Counted from the stretch's first letter, positions 34,183 through 47,675 are shown. The stretch is 64,000 nt of DNA from Streptomyces rubiginosohelvolus (GCF_014649875.1 NZ_BMTW01000005.1:232663-296662), one strand, 5' to 3'. Numbers and translations: made by a program. Notes: generated from the letters alone by a model not told the origin.

Positions 34183-35319
34183 ATGACTCAGACTTCCCAG
34201 CGCCCCCTGCGTGTCCTCGCCGCGATGTCGGGCGGCGTGGACTCCGCCGTCGCCGCCGCCCGCGCCGCCGAGGCGGGCCACGACGTGACCGGTGTCCACC
34301 TCGCCCTGTCCGCGAACCCCCAGTCCTTCCGGACCGGGGCGCGCGGCTGTTGCACCATCGAGGACTCCCGGGACGCCCGCCGCGCGGCCGACGTCATCGG
34401 TATCCCGTTCTACGTCTGGGACCTGGCGGAGCGCTTCCGCGAGGACGTCGTGGAGGACTTCGTCGCGGAGTACGAGGCCGGGCGCACGCCCAACCCCTGC
34501 CTGCGCTGCAACGAGAAGATCAAGTTCGCCGCGCTGCTCGACAAGGCGCTTGCCCTCGGCTTCGACGCCGTCTGCACCGGCCACTACGCCACGGTCGTGC
34601 TCACCGAGGACGGCAGCCGCGAGCTGCACCGGGCGTCCGACATGGCCAAGGACCAGAGCTATGTGCTCGGCGTCCTGGACGAGAAGCAGCTCGCCCACGC
34701 CATGTTCCCGCTCGGCGACACCCTCACCACCAAGGACGAGATCCGCGCCGAGGCCGAGCGCCGGGGCCTGGCCGTCGCCAAGAAGCCCGACAGCCACGAC
34801 ATCTGCTTCATCGCCGACGGCGACACCCAGGGCTTCCTCGCGAACCGCCTCGGCGGCCCGGCCGAGGGCGACATCCTCGACGAGTCCGGTACGAAGCTGG
34901 GCACCCACGAGGGCGCGTTCGGCTTCACCATCGGCCAGCGCAAGGGCCTGAAGATCGGCCACCCGGCCCCCGACGGCAAGCCGCGCTACGTCCTCGACAT
35001 CTCCCCGGTGAACAACACCGTCACCGTCGGCCCCGTCGAGGCCCTGGACGTCACCGCCCTGACCGCGATCAAGCCCCGCTGGTGCGGAACGCCCCCGTCC
35101 GGCCCGGGCACGTACACCGCCCAGCTCCGCGCCCACGGCGGCGAGACCGAGGTCACCGCCGAACTGGTCGACGGCTCCGAGCTGAACGTCACCTTCACCG
35201 AGCCGGTCCGGGGCGTCGCCCCCGGCCAGGCGGTCGTCCTCTACGACGGCACGCGCGTGGTCGGCTCGGCCACCATCGCGACGACGGTCCGCCGCGAACG
35301 AGTGGCGGCGGGCGGCTGA
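34183..35319 (+). CDS. mnmA: tRNA 2-thiouridine(34) synthase MnmA
   Basis: A 378-residue enzyme that thiolates U34 of tRNAs for Lys, Glu and Gln. The PP-loop '[12 protein letters not shown]' lies at residues 14-25; the first catalytic Cys is in '[13 protein letters not shown]' (about 106) and the second in '[10 protein letters not shown]' (about 208). Length is normal. GGAGGGG lies directly before the ATG, and TACCCT just upstream could be the -10. It acts with a cysteine desulfurase, one of which is encoded 0.8 kb upstream. Confidence 0.95.
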   Translation: MTQTSQRPLRVLAAMSGGVDSAVAAARAAEAGHDVTGVHLALSANPQSFRTGARGCCTIEDSRDARRAADVIGIPFYVWDLAERFREDVVEDFVAEYEAGRTPNPCLRCNEKIKFAALLDKALALGFDAVCTGHYATVVLTEDGSRELHRASDMAKDQSYVLGVLDEKQLAHAMFPLGDTLTTKDEIRAEAERRGLAVAKKPDSHDICFIADGDTQGFLANRLGGPAEGDILDESGTKLGTHEGAFGFTIGQRKGLKIGHPAPDGKPRYVLDISPVNNTVTVGPVEALDVTALTAIKPRWCGTPPSGPGTYTAQLRAHGGETEVTAELVDGSELNVTFTEPVRGVAPGQAVVLYDGTRVVGSATIATTVRRERVAAGG

Positions 35320-35332
35320 GACCGGGCGACGC

Positions 35333-35355
35333 GGGCCCAGGGGCCGACTGGGCCC
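35333..35355. terminator. Hairpin between mnmA and the alpha/beta hydrolase
   Basis: GGGCCCAG (35333-35340) and CTGGGCCC (35348-35355) form a perfect 8-bp stem with a 7-nt loop between two convergent stops. Confidence 0.6.
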
Positions 35356-35369
35356 CGCCCGCGTACCGG

Positions 35370-36173
35370 CTAGGAAGCCCGCCCGTACGCGTACACGTCC
35401 CTCGCGAAGAACTCCGTCAGGACCGGCGCCAGCACCTGGGGCGCCACCTCGCGCATCTGGCCCGTCAGGGTGCGGTGCCGGCCGCGCGGCAGGGCCTCGG
35501 CCAGCGTCCGGGTCGCCGCCCGTGCCGGGGCGCTGCTGAAGCCGCCGCAGATCACCAGGGTCCGGGCGGCGACGGCCGAGAACCGGGCGGCGGGGATCGC
35601 CCCGTCGCCCAGCAGCGCGTCGTCGTACGCCAGCGTGTGCGCCCTCGCCTCCAGCTCCGGCCACACCGGGGACCGCCGCATCCGGGCGGCCGTCTCCTCG
35701 GCTACCCCCGTCATCGACAGGAACAGCTCCACCGCCCCGCCCCGGTCCCCGGCCGCCAGCAGCCGTTGCAGCCGTGCCGTGCAGCGGGCCTTGAACCGCA
35801 GCCCGGACGCCCCCGGGGTGTAGGGCGGCTCGTACACGGCGAGCAGCTCCACCGGGAGCCCGGCGGCGGCCGCCTCCAGGGCCAGCGCCCCGCCGGAGGA
35901 CATCCCGAAGACCGACGTGCCCGCCCCGGCCGCGCCGACGACGGCGGCCAGGTCCTCGACCTCCCGCGCCACGGCACAGCGCCCGGTGTCACCGCTGGCG
36001 CCCCGGCCCCGCCGATCGTAGGTGATCACCGTGAAGCGCGGCGCGAGCAGCGCGGCCAGCGCCGCGTCGGTCGCCGCCACGCTCAGCGCCCCGCCGACCA
36101 GCACCAGCGGCGGCCCCTCGCCCTGGCGGCGGTAGGCGATCGGCGTGCCGTCGGCGGAGAGAATCCTGTCCAT
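35370..36173 (-). CDS. Alpha/beta hydrolase
   Basis: A 267-residue alpha/beta hydrolase fold protein. The oxyanion strand 'PPLVLVGGALS', the 'YDRRGRGASGDTG' loop and the nucleophile elbow 'GMSSGG' (Ser about residue 92) are visible. A His near 'GRHRTLTGQ' in the C-terminal part may complete the triad. The substrate is unknown. The ATG has no evident ribosome-binding site. Confidence 0.8.
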   Translation of the reverse strand: MDRILSADGTPIAYRRQGEGPPLVLVGGALSVAATDAALAALLAPRFTVITYDRRGRGASGDTGRCAVAREVEDLAAVVGAAGAGTSVFGMSSGGALALEAAAAGLPVELLAVYEPPYTPGASGLRFKARCTARLQRLLAAGDRGGAVELFLSMTGVAEETAARMRRSPVWPELEARAHTLAYDDALLGDGAIPAARFSAVAARTLVICGGFSSAPARAATRTLAEALPRGRHRTLTGQMREVAPQVLAPVLTEFFARDVYAYGRAS

Positions 36174-36207
36174 GGGAGAGGAGACCGGGGTGGGCCGGGA
36201 AACTCAT

Positions 36208-36240
36208 CGCTCGCCCGGAAAAAACTTCCCCGGGCGAGCG
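36208..36240 (-). terminator. Hairpin after the DUF427 gene
   Basis: CGCTCGCCCGG (36208-36218) and CCGGGCGAGCG (36230-36240) form a perfect 11-bp stem with an A-rich 11-nt loop, 10 bp beyond the DUF427 stop on the minus strand. Confidence 0.8.
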
Positions 36241-36249
36241 GATCGAGGG

Positions 36250-36585
36250 TCAGTCCGCCACCGTCTCCGTGGCGTAGAAGCAGAAGTGGTCCTTGATCGC
36301 GGCGACTTCGGGCTTCGGGTCCGGGTAGGCCCAGACCAGATCGGCGGCCCCGGGCCGCGACCAGTAGGAGGCATCCCCCTTGAACGGGCAGTGGGTGGAG
36401 GTGTCCGACGGGGCGAGCAGTTCGGTGCGGACGTCCTCGGGCGGCAGGTAGTAACGGACCGGACAGCCGGTCTCGCGGAGCACGAGCGGGCGGCGGCTCT
36501 CGGCCAGCACCTGTCCGTCGTGCACGGCCCGCACATGCTCGGTGCCCTGCTCGACGGTGATGCGGTGTCCTCGGGTGGCAGTCAT
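36250..36585 (-). CDS. DUF427 domain protein
   Basis: A 111-residue protein with the DUF427 pattern: 'VRAVHDGQVLAESRRPLVLRE', 'YYLPPEDVR', 'CPFKGDASYWS' and 'VWAYPDPKPEVAAIKDHFCF'. This small beta-rich family is common in actinobacteria; no activity is established. The ATG at 36585 opens a 105-bp divergent gap with the LOG-family gene. Confidence 0.85.
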   Translation of the reverse strand: MTATRGHRITVEQGTEHVRAVHDGQVLAESRRPLVLRETGCPVRYYLPPEDVRTELLAPSDTSTHCPFKGDASYWSRPGAADLVWAYPDPKPEVAAIKDHFCFYATETVAD

Positions 36586-36690
36586 GCCTGTTTCAGCGGC
36601 GTACGGGGCTGGCTTCTTCCCCGTACGCCGAACTTCGCCAGGAACTTCCCCCGGGCGGGGGGTGTCCGAGGCGGGTCGTACGGTGGCTCC

Positions 36691-37230
36691 ATGAACATCT
36701 GCGTCTTCCTCTCCGCCGCCGACCTCGACGACCGTTACACCGTGCCCGCCCGCGAGTTCGCCGAGCTGCTCGGCCGGGGCGGGCACACCCTCGTCTGGGG
36801 CGGATCGGACAAGGGGCTGATGAAGGTCGTCGCGGACGGTGTGCAGACGGCGGGGGGCCGGCTTGTCGGGGTGTCGGTCGAATTCCTCGCCGCGAGCGCC
36901 CGCCCGAGCGCCGACGAGATGGTCATCGCCCGCGACCTCGCCGAGCGCAAGGCGCTCCTCCTGGAGAAGGCCGACGCCGTGGTGATCATGGTCGGCGGGA
37001 CCGGGACGCTCGACGAGGCCACCGAGATCCTGGAGCTGAAGAAGCACGGCAAGCACACCAAGCCCGTCGTCCTGCTCAACACGGCGGGCTTCTACGACGG
37101 GCTGCGCCAGCAGTTCCAGCGCATGGAGGACGAGGGCTTCCTGCCGCTGCCCCTGACCGACCTCGTCTTCTTCGCCAAGGACGGCGTCGGCGCGCTCGCC
37201 TACCTGGAGGAGAGCGCCGGACTCCAGTGA
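36691..37230 (+). CDS. LOG-family (TIGR00730-like) Rossmann-fold protein
   Basis: A 179-residue protein of the lysine-decarboxylase-like/LOG family. 'ICVFLSAADLDDRY', 'LVWGGSDKGLMKVVADG' and 'VGGTGTLDEATEI' match the family's phosphate-binding and Gly-rich motifs, with the usual PGGxGTxxE replaced by VGGTGTLDE. Family members cleave nucleoside 5'-monophosphates to free bases (cytokinin activation). TACGGT ends 6 nt before the ATG with no ribosome-binding site, so the message is probably leaderless. Confidence 0.83.
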   Translation: MNICVFLSAADLDDRYTVPAREFAELLGRGGHTLVWGGSDKGLMKVVADGVQTAGGRLVGVSVEFLAASARPSADEMVIARDLAERKALLLEKADAVVIMVGGTGTLDEATEILELKKHGKHTKPVVLLNTAGFYDGLRQQFQRMEDEGFLPLPLTDLVFFAKDGVGALAYLEESAGLQ

Positions 37231-37313
37231 GCGGCCCGGACCCGGGACCGGCGCTCGCCCACCCGGCGGAGACCGCCGGACGCCGGTAAGAGACGCGGAT
37301 CTAGGATCGGCCC

Positions 37314-38003
37314 ATGGCTACCCACCTCATCACCGGCGCCGGTTCCGGCATCGGCGCCGCCGTCGCCCGCCGTCTCCAGGAGCGCGGCGACGACCTCGTC
37401 CTGCTCGCCCGCGACGCCGGGCGCGCCAAGGAGTTCGCCGAGCGCTACCCTGGCGCGCGCACCCTCGTCGGCGACCTCGGCAACCCCGACCGGCTGTCCT
37501 GGGCGTTCGGCCAGCAGTCCATGCCCGAGCGGATCGACACCCTGCTGCACATCGCGGGCGTCGTCGAGCTCGGCGAGGTCGGGGAGCTCACCCCCAAGGC
37601 CTGGCACTTCCAGCTCAACGCCAACCTGATCGCCCCCGCCGAGATCACCCGCCTCCTCCTGCCGCAGCTCCGCGTCGCCCAGGGACATGTCCTCTTCGTG
37701 AACTCCGGCGCCGGACTCAACGCCCACGCCGGGTGGAGCGCGTACGCCGCGAGCAAGCACGGCCTCAAGGCGCTCGCCGACTCGCTGCGCCACGAGGAAC
37801 ACGGCAACGGGGTCCGCGTCACCTCCGTCTACCCGGGCCGCACCGCCAGCCCCATGCAGGCCAAGGTGCACCAGCAGGAGGGCAAGGAGTACGACGCGGA
37901 GCGCTGGATCGACCCGGAGTCGGTGGCCACCACGATCCTCATGGCGATCGACCTGCCGCGCGACGCCGAGGTCAACGACCTCACGGTTCGCCCCGGCCGC
38001 TGA
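37314..38003 (+). CDS. SDR family oxidoreductase
   Basis: A 229-residue short-chain dehydrogenase. The NAD(P) motif 'ITGAGSGIG' lies at residues 6-14; 'LHIAGVVELGEVG' stands where NAG is usual; the catalytic Ser and 'YAASKHGLKAL' (Tyr-x3-Lys, about 142-146) are intact. The substrate is unknown. A perfect Streptomyces -10 box TAGGAT (37302-37307) ends 6 nt before the ATG, so the transcript should begin at the start codon itself. Confidence 0.88.
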   Translation: MATHLITGAGSGIGAAVARRLQERGDDLVLLARDAGRAKEFAERYPGARTLVGDLGNPDRLSWAFGQQSMPERIDTLLHIAGVVELGEVGELTPKAWHFQLNANLIAPAEITRLLLPQLRVAQGHVLFVNSGAGLNAHAGWSAYAASKHGLKALADSLRHEEHGNGVRVTSVYPGRTASPMQAKVHQQEGKEYDAERWIDPESVATTILMAIDLPRDAEVNDLTVRPGR

Positions 38004-38049
38004 GCGGCCCAGCGCGCTACCGGCGCACGGGGGACCGTAGGCTTCCCGG

Positions 38050-41342
<3,293 letters not shown>

Positions 41343-41712
41343 ACGGAGCATGGACGGGGAGTGACCGCCCGCCGGGCCGCCGTTCGCTCCCCGTTCCCCG
41401 GATCGAGACGCCTTCGAGACGATGCCCCGGCGTGGCGCGGCCCGCGCGGGGGAAGAAACGGGGCAGAGGGGTGAAGAAGGGTCGGCCGCTCCCCGAATGG
41501 CCCTGCCGTACCACCCGTTCGGGCCAATAGCAGATGGTGACGGGTCGTCGGTTCGCATTCGGGCAAGAGCTGTAGAGCGCTGCCCCTCGAAGCCTTTCGC
41601 GGCCTACTGTTGAGAGGTGCGCCCGCCGTGCACGGCCCTCGACCGGGCCGTGGTGCCACGGAAGCGGGCGCCACCGAGGGCCATCGGCACCGCCGGCTGT
41701 GAGAGGGACGGA

Positions 41713-43905
41713 ATGAAACCGACCGAGAGCGCCGCCCCGGTGTCGCGGCTGCAAGGTTTCGTCGGCCTCACGCCCCCGGTGGGCGCCGCCGTCGTGGGGA
41801 TCGCCGCGTTACTGCTGGCGGTCGGGTCGTACCGGACGGTCCAGCAGGGCCACGCGCTCTTCCCGGACGGAGTGGTGGGCTGGTCCCTCGCCGTGCTCAC
41901 CGGGATCATCGTCGGCCACCTGGTGGCCCTCGGCCGCGACCGGTGGTGGGGCGGCACCGGCTCCGGCGCCGCCCTCACCCTCGCCGTGCTCCTGCTGTAC
42001 GGCTGGCTGCCGGCCGTCCTGGTCAGCCTCGCCGTCGTGGTGCTCGTCGGGACCGCCCGCCGGCACCGCTGGTGGCAGGGGCTGCTGCACGGCGGGGTCG
42101 ACATGCTCGGCATCGGCGCCGCGGCGCTCGTCCTGGCCGCGTTCGGCGTGGTCCCCACCGTCGAGGAGCCCTGGCGGCCACTCGACTGGGGCATCACGGC
42201 CGTCCCGGAACTGCTCCTGACCGCGTCGACGTATCTGCTCGTCACCCGGGTCCTCCTGTGGTACGCCCAGGCCCCGCACAACGGCGGGCTGCCCACCATC
42301 GCCCGTACCGCGATGCTGCGCCAGGGACTCGTCGCCGTCGCGCTCCTCGGGCTCGCCCCGCTGATCTGCGCCGTCGCGATGTCCATGCCCATACTGCTGC
42401 CGCTCTTCGCGGTGCCGCTGATCGCCCTGGACTCCACGCTCTGGATCGCCCGCGCCCGCGCCGAGGAGCAGCTGCGCGACCCGCTGACCGGGCTGCCCAA
42501 CCGCCAGTGGCTGCTGGAGCGGACCTGGTCGGCGCTGGAGGACGCGGAGTCCATCGGCACCCGCTCCGCGCTGGTCCTCATCGACCTGGACCGCTTCCGC
42601 GCGGTCAACGACACCCTCGGCCACCTGGCCGGGGACCGGCTGCTGCTCCAGATAGCGGAGCGGCTGCGGCTCGCCCTGCCGCGCGGTGCGGAGGCGGCCC
42701 GCCTCGGCGGCGACGAGTTCGCCGTCCTCCTCCCGCACACCGACTCCACCACCAGCGCCCAGCAGGTCGCCCGCCATCTCGTCGCCGAGCTGTCCTCGCC
42801 GCTCGACCTCGACGGGCTCACCCTCGTGCTGGAGGCCAGCGCCGGAGTCGCCGTCTACCCCGACCACGCCCTGGACGCCGAGGGCCTGCTGCGCCGGGCG
42901 GATGTCGCGATGTACCAGGCCAAGCGGGACCGCACGGGCGTGGAGGTCTACGAGTCCAAGCGGGACAGCAACACCCCCGACCGGCTCGGTCTCCTCGGCG
43001 ACCTGCGCCGGGCGCTGGACGCGGGCGAGGTCGAGCTGCACTACCAGCCCAAGGTCCGCTTCGACGGGCAGGTCGCGGGACTTGAGGCGCTGGTGCGCTG
43101 GGTGCACCCGGAGCGCGGCCGGGTCCCCCCGGACGAGTTCATCGCCATCGCGGAGTCCTCCGGGCTGATGCCGCACCTCACGGAGTACGTCCTGGAGACG
43201 GCGCTCGCGCAGGTCGCCCGCTGGCGGGCGCAGGGCCTGTGCGTGCCCGTCGCGGTCAACGTCTCCCCGCGCGACGTCCACACCCCGGGCTTCGCGGGGG
43301 GCGTCGCGGCCCGCCTCGCCCGCCACGGCGTGCCCGCGGGAGCGCTCCAACTGGAGATCACCGAGCATGTGCTGCTGGAGGACCCGCAGCGCGCCGCCGA
43401 CACCCTGGCCGGGCTCACCGCGCACGGCGTCAAGATGTCGCTGGACGACTTCGGTACCGGCTACTCATCCCTGGTCCACCTGCGCCGGCTCCCGGTCAGC
43501 GAGCTGAAGATCGACCGCTCCTTCGTGGCCCGGCTGGCGGTCGACCACGAGGACGCGGAGATCGTCCGCTGCACCATCGACCTGGCCCACTCGCTCGGCC
43601 TGGTCGTCGTCGCCGAGGGCGTCGAGGACGACACGACCTGGGAGCGGCTGCGGGATCTGCGGTGCGACGCGGTGCAGGGCTGGCTGGTGGCGGCCGCGAT
43701 GCCGCCGCAGGAGACGACGGCCTGGCTGCGGGCGCGCGGCGAGCACGGCTGGCGCAGGCCCGCCGAGCTGAAGGCCCAGGCGGCAGCCGCCGCGGGGTCG
43801 GCCACGGCCTCGGCGACCGGCTCGATGAACGGGTCGCTCAACGGCGCCGTGAACAGCGCGGTCAATGGTGCGGTGAACAGCGCGGCGGAGACCGACACCC
43901 CCTGA
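41713..43905 (+). CDS. Membrane GGDEF-EAL protein (c-di-GMP turnover), RmdB-like
   Basis: A 730-residue protein. The N-terminal 250 residues hold about six membrane segments. The GGDEF domain has an intact 'RLGGDEFAVL' (GGDEF about 332-336) after 'DPLTGLPNR'. The EAL domain has 'GLEALVRW' (about 458), 'EITEHVLLED', 'LDDFGTGYSSL' and 'LKIDRSFV', all the residues expected of an active phosphodiesterase. The gene lies between ligA and gatC, which I recall as the location of rmdB, a c-di-GMP phosphodiesterase gene in S. coelicolor. I chose ATG 41713 for GAGAGGG just upstream; GTG 41617 is in frame. The C-terminus has an Asn/Ala repeat ('NGAVNSAVNGAVNSA'). The 370-bp gap before it shows no gene. 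Confidence 0.9.
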   Translation: MKPTESAAPVSRLQGFVGLTPPVGAAVVGIAALLLAVGSYRTVQQGHALFPDGVVGWSLAVLTGIIVGHLVALGRDRWWGGTGSGAALTLAVLLLYGWLPAVLVSLAVVVLVGTARRHRWWQGLLHGGVDMLGIGAAALVLAAFGVVPTVEEPWRPLDWGITAVPELLLTASTYLLVTRVLLWYAQAPHNGGLPTIARTAMLRQGLVAVALLGLAPLICAVAMSMPILLPLFAVPLIALDSTLWIARARAEEQLRDPLTGLPNRQWLLERTWSALEDAESIGTRSALVLIDLDRFRAVNDTLGHLAGDRLLLQIAERLRLALPRGAEAARLGGDEFAVLLPHTDSTTSAQQVARHLVAELSSPLDLDGLTLVLEASAGVAVYPDHALDAEGLLRRADVAMYQAKRDRTGVEVYESKRDSNTPDRLGLLGDLRRALDAGEVELHYQPKVRFDGQVAGLEALVRWVHPERGRVPPDEFIAIAESSGLMPHLTEYVLETALAQVARWRAQGLCVPVAVNVSPRDVHTPGFAGGVAARLARHGVPAGALQLEITEHVLLEDPQRAADTLAGLTAHGVKMSLDDFGTGYSSLVHLRRLPVSELKIDRSFVARLAVDHEDAEIVRCTIDLAHSLGLVVVAEGVEDDTTWERLRDLRCDAVQGWLVAAAMPPQETTAWLRARGEHGWRRPAELKAQAAAAAGSATASATGSMNGSLNGAVNSAVNGAVNSAAETDTP

Positions 43906-43976
43906 AGATCCCGGGCAGTGGACCAGGCAGAGGCGTAGCCCGATCGGGCCGGGGCACCCGCCCCCGGGAGACCCCA

Positions 43977-43982
43977 TAGGAT
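43977..43982 (+). promoter_or_regulatory. TAGGAT -10 box for the gatCAB operon
   Basis: TAGGATT, the Streptomyces housekeeping -10 consensus, lies 40 bp before gatC in a 116-bp gap. The -35 region is poor. A GAGGA ribosome-binding site precedes the gatC ATG. Confidence 0.55.
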
Positions 43983-44021
43983 TGGGCTCAAAACCACACA
44001 CCAACCCCTGAGGATCGCTGC

Positions 44022-44318
44022 ATGCCTGGCATCACGCGCGAGGAGGTCGCCCACCTCGCCCGGCTGGCGCGTCTGGAGCTGAAGGGCGAAGAGCTCGATC
44101 ACTTCGCCGGTCAGCTCGACGACATCATCGGCGCGGTCGCCCGCGTCTCCGAGGTCGCCGACCAAGACGTACCGCCGACCTCCCACCCGCTGCCGCTGAC
44201 CAACGTCATGCGCGCGGACGAGGTCCGTCCGTCGCTCACCCCCGCGCAGGCGCTCTCCGGCGCCCCGGCCCAGGAGCAGCAGCGTTTCAAGGTGCCGCAG
44301 ATCCTGGGGGAGGACTAA
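44022..44318 (+). CDS. gatC: Asp-tRNA(Asn)/Glu-tRNA(Gln) amidotransferase subunit C
   Basis: A 98-residue GatC: '[22 protein letters not shown]' and '[15 protein letters not shown]' are family motifs. It stabilises the GatA-GatB complex that converts Glu-tRNA(Gln) and Asp-tRNA(Asn) to the amide forms. gatA begins 5 nt after its stop, with GGGGGAGG inside the gatC end as its ribosome-binding site. Confidence 0.96.
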   Translation: MPGITREEVAHLARLARLELKGEELDHFAGQLDDIIGAVARVSEVADQDVPPTSHPLPLTNVMRADEVRPSLTPAQALSGAPAQEQQRFKVPQILGED

Positions 44319-44323
44319 TCGCC

Positions 44324-45817
44324 ATGACGGACATCATCAAGCTCACCGCGGCCGAGATCGCCGCGAAGATCGCCTCCGGCGAGCTGACCGCCGTCGAGGT
44401 CACCGAGGCCCACCTGGCCCGGATCGACGCCGTCGACGAGAAGGTCCACGCCTTCCTGCACATCGACCGCGAGGGCGCGCTCGCCCAGGCCCGTGCCGTG
44501 GACGCCAAGCGCGAGGCGGGCGAGAAGCTCGGCCCGCTGGCCGGCGTCCCGCTCGCGCTGAAGGACATCTTCACCACGAAGGACATGCCGACCACCGTCG
44601 GTTCCAAGATCCTCGAAGGCTGGGTCCCGCCGTACGACGCCACGCTCACGCAGAAGCTGCGCGACGCCGACGTCGTCATCCTCGGCAAGACCAACATGGA
44701 CGAGTTCGCCATGGGGTCCTCCACCGAGAACAGCGCCTACGGCCCCACCGGCAACCCCTGGGACCTCACCCGGATCCCCGGCGGCTCCGGCGGCGGCTCC
44801 TCCGCCGCCCTCGCCTCCTACGAGGCCCCGCTCGCCATCGGCACGGACACGGGCGGCTCGATCCGCCAGCCCGCCTCCGTGACCGGCACCGTCGGCGTCA
44901 AGCCCACCTACGGCGGCGTCTCCCGCTACGGCATGGTCGCCTTCTCGTCCTCCCTGGACCAGGGCGGGCCCTGCGCCCGTACGGTCCTGGACGCGGCACT
45001 GCTGCACGAGGCCATCGCCGGCCACGACCCGCTGGACTCGACCTCCATCGACGCCCCGGTCCCGCCGGTCGTCGAGGCCGCGCGCAACGGCTCCGTCCAG
45101 GGCATGCGCGTCGGCGTCGTCAAGCAGTTCCGCGGCGAGGGCTACCAGGCCGGTGTCCTCCAGCGCTTCGACGAGTCGGTCGAGCTGCTGAAGTCGCTGG
45201 GCGCGGACATCGTCGAGCTGGACTGCCCGTCCTTCGACCTGGCGCTCTCCGCGTACTACCTGATCGCCCCGTCCGAGTGCTCCTCCAACCTGGCCCGCTT
45301 CGACGCCATGCGCTACGGCCTGCGGGTCGGCGACGACGGCACGAAGTCGGCCGAGGAGGTCACCGCGCTGACCCGCGAGGCGGGCTTCGGCGACGAGGTC
45401 AAGCGCCGCATCATCCTGGGCACGTACGCGCTCAGCTCCGGCTACTACGACGCGTACTACGGCTCGGCCCAGAAGGTCCGCACCCTCATCACCCAGGACT
45501 TCGAGAAGGCCTTCGAGCAGGTCGACGTGATCGTCTCCCCGACGACCCCGACCACCGCCTTCCCGATCGGCGAGCGCGCCGACGACCCGATGGCGATGTA
45601 CCTCGCGGACCTGTGCACCATCCCCACCAACCTGGCCGGCAACTCCGCCATGTCGCTGCCCTGCGGCCTGGCCCCGGAGGACGGCCTGCCGGTCGGACTG
45701 CAGATCATCGCCCCCGCCATGAAGGACGACCGGCTGTACAAGGTCGGATCCGCCGTCGAGGCCGCTTTCGTGGAAAAGTGGGGGCACCCGCTGCTTGAGG
45801 AGGCTCCGTCGCTGTGA
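44324..45817 (+). CDS. gatA: Asp/Glu-tRNA amidotransferase subunit A
   Basis: A 497-residue amidase-signature protein liberating ammonia from glutamine. The catalytic Lys is in '[11 protein letters not shown]' (about 80); the Ser pair is in '[11 protein letters not shown]' and '[13 protein letters not shown]' (about 154 and 178). Normal length. Its stop overlaps the GTG start of the next small gene, showing tight coupling within the operon. Confidence 0.97.
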   Translation: MTDIIKLTAAEIAAKIASGELTAVEVTEAHLARIDAVDEKVHAFLHIDREGALAQARAVDAKREAGEKLGPLAGVPLALKDIFTTKDMPTTVGSKILEGWVPPYDATLTQKLRDADVVILGKTNMDEFAMGSSTENSAYGPTGNPWDLTRIPGGSGGGSSAALASYEAPLAIGTDTGGSIRQPASVTGTVGVKPTYGGVSRYGMVAFSSSLDQGGPCARTVLDAALLHEAIAGHDPLDSTSIDAPVPPVVEAARNGSVQGMRVGVVKQFRGEGYQAGVLQRFDESVELLKSLGADIVELDCPSFDLALSAYYLIAPSECSSNLARFDAMRYGLRVGDDGTKSAEEVTALTREAGFGDEVKRRIILGTYALSSGYYDAYYGSAQKVRTLITQDFEKAFEQVDVIVSPTTPTTAFPIGERADDPMAMYLADLCTIPTNLAGNSAMSLPCGLAPEDGLPVGLQIIAPAMKDDRLYKVGSAVEAAFVEKWGHPLLEEAPSL

Positions 45818-46056
45818 GTGCCATGGCAAAGAAGGCCAAGAACTTCCAGAAGTCCAAGACGGGCGCGTACATCGCCATCGGCACGACCGCGTTCGGCGCG
45901 ATCAGTGTCGTCAAGCAGGCGAAGCTCGCCCGCCACGACAACGACGTACTGCGACTCGTGGACGCGGCCGTCTCCGCCGCCGCCATCGTCACCGGACTCG
46001 CGATCCTCTATCGCGAACTGAAGCGTCTCGGCGACGACGACGTCCTGCTGGGCTGA
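45814..46056 (+). CDS. Small membrane protein within the gat operon
   Basis: An 80-residue protein between gatA and gatB: a Lys-rich start ('[19 protein letters not shown]'), a hydrophobic stretch '[12 protein letters not shown]', a second '[19 protein letters not shown]' and an acidic end. GTG 45814 overlaps the gatA stop; ATG 45823 is an alternative. It is unlike any Gat subunit. Position and overlap argue that it is expressed with them, but the function is unknown. Confidence 0.75.
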   Translation: MSAMAKKAKNFQKSKTGAYIAIGTTAFGAISVVKQAKLARHDNDVLRLVDAAVSAAAIVTGLAILYRELKRLGDDDVLLG

Positions 46057-46072
46057 GAGGGAAAGTTTCACC

Positions 46073-47581
46073 GTGACTGTCACTGACCTGGTGTCGTACG
46101 AGGACGCGCTCGCGTCCTACGACCCCGTCATGGGCCTCGAAGTCCATGTCGAGCTCGGCACCAAGACCAAGATGTTCTGCGGCTGCTCCACGGAGCTGAA
46201 GCAGGGCGCCAACTCCCAGACCTGCCCGGTCTGCCTCGGACTGCCCGGCGCGCTGCCGGTCGTCAACGAGATCGGCGTGGAGTCGGCCATCAAGATCGGT
46301 CTCGCCCTCAACTGCGAGATCGCCGACTGGTGCCGGTTCGCCCGGAAGAACTACTTCTATCCGGACATGCCGAAGAACTTCCAGACCTCGCAGTACGACG
46401 AGCCGATCGCCTTCAACGGCTATCTGGACGTCCAGCTGGAGGACGGCGAGATCTTCCGGGTGGAGATCGAGCGCGCCCACATGGAGGAGGACACCGGCAA
46501 GTCGACGCACGTCGGCGGCGCCACCGGCCGGATCCACGGCGCGTCCCACTCCCTGCTCGACTACAACCGGGCCGGTATCCCGCTCATCGAGATCGTCACC
46601 AAGCCGATCGAGGGAGCCGGGGCCCGCGCGCCGGAGGTCGCCAAGGCGTACGTCGCCGAGCTCCGCGAGCTGATCAAGGCCCTCGGGGTCTCCGAGGCCC
46701 GCATGGAGATGGGCCAGATGCGCTGCGACGTCAACCTGTCGCTGCGCCCCAACGGCACCGAGAAGTTCGGCACGCGCTCCGAGACGAAGAACGTCAACTC
46801 GCTTCGTTCGGTCGAGCGGGCCGCCCGCTTCGAGATCCAGCGGCACGCCGCCGTGCTGTCCTCGGGCGGCACGATCGTGCAGGAGACCCGGCACTTCCAC
46901 GAGGAGGACGGCTCCACCACGGCCGGCCGCATCAAGGACAACGCCGAGGACTACCGCTACTTCCCCGAGCCGGACCTGGTCCCCGTCGCGCCCGCGCGCG
47001 ACTGGGTCGAGGAGCTGCGCAAGGGCCTCCCCGAGCTGCCCCGGCTGCGCCGGGCGCGGCTCAAGGAGGAGTGGGGCGTCTCCGAGCACGACATGCAGTC
47101 CATCCTCAACGCGGGCGCGGTCGACCTGATCGTCGCCACGATCGAGGCGGGCGCTCCGGCGGACCAGGCCCGCAAGTGGTGGATGGGCGAGCTGGCCCGT
47201 AACGCCAACGAGACCGGCCGCGGTCTGGACGAGCTGCCGATCACCCCCGTGCAGGTCGCCCGGGTGGCCGCGCTCGTCGCCGCGGGCGACCTCAACGACA
47301 AGCTGGCCCGCCAGGTCATCGAGGGCGTCCTCGCGGGCGAGGGCGACCCGGACACCGTCGTCGAGAAGCGCGGCCTGAAGGTCGTCTCGGACGAGGGCGC
47401 GCTGTCCACGGCCGTGGACGAGGCCATCGCGGGCAACGCGGCCATCGCGGACAAGATCCGCGGCGGCAAGGTCGCGGCGGCGGGCGCGCTCGTCGGCGCG
47501 GTCATGAAGGCCACCCGCGGCCAGGCGGACGCGGCGCGCGTGCGCGAGCTGATCCTGGAGAAGCTCGGCGTCGAGGGCTGA
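46073..47581 (+). CDS. gatB: Asp/Glu-tRNA amidotransferase subunit B
   Basis: A 502-residue GatB, the subunit that binds the misacylated tRNA and carries out the phosphorylation/amidation. '[21 protein letters not shown]' (in part), '[15 protein letters not shown]' and 'EVKNVNSL'-like '[13 protein letters not shown]' are family motifs, and the C-terminal YqeY-like helical domain is complete. GTG start with GAGAGGGAAA upstream. It closes the operon, followed by a strong hairpin. Confidence 0.97.
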   Translation: MTVTDLVSYEDALASYDPVMGLEVHVELGTKTKMFCGCSTELKQGANSQTCPVCLGLPGALPVVNEIGVESAIKIGLALNCEIADWCRFARKNYFYPDMPKNFQTSQYDEPIAFNGYLDVQLEDGEIFRVEIERAHMEEDTGKSTHVGGATGRIHGASHSLLDYNRAGIPLIEIVTKPIEGAGARAPEVAKAYVAELRELIKALGVSEARMEMGQMRCDVNLSLRPNGTEKFGTRSETKNVNSLRSVERAARFEIQRHAAVLSSGGTIVQETRHFHEEDGSTTAGRIKDNAEDYRYFPEPDLVPVAPARDWVEELRKGLPELPRLRRARLKEEWGVSEHDMQSILNAGAVDLIVATIEAGAPADQARKWWMGELARNANETGRGLDELPITPVQVARVAALVAAGDLNDKLARQVIEGVLAGEGDPDTVVEKRGLKVVSDEGALSTAVDEAIAGNAAIADKIRGGKVAAAGALVGAVMKATRGQADAARVRELILEKLGVEG

Positions 47582-47599
47582 TCCCCCCGTCATCACCCT

Positions 47600-47642
47600 G
47601 AAGGGGCGGTGCACCCGCACAACGCGGGCGCACCGCCCCTTC
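47600..47642 (+). terminator. Strong hairpin after gatB
   Basis: GAAGGGGCGGTGC (47600-47612) and GCACCGCCCCTTC (47630-47642) form a perfect 13-bp stem, with inner CCCGC/GCGGG pairing in the loop, 18 bp beyond the gatB stop. Confidence 0.85.
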
Positions 47643-47675
47643 ACCCGTGAACCCCTCCCGCTCTGAGAGACCCCC

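Noticed and set aside
41343..41712. Extra gene or N-terminal extension ahead of the GGDEF-EAL protein
   Set aside because: GTG 41617 would add 32 residues without conserved features, while ATG 41713 has a good GAGAGGG site; the rest of the gap has no coding character.
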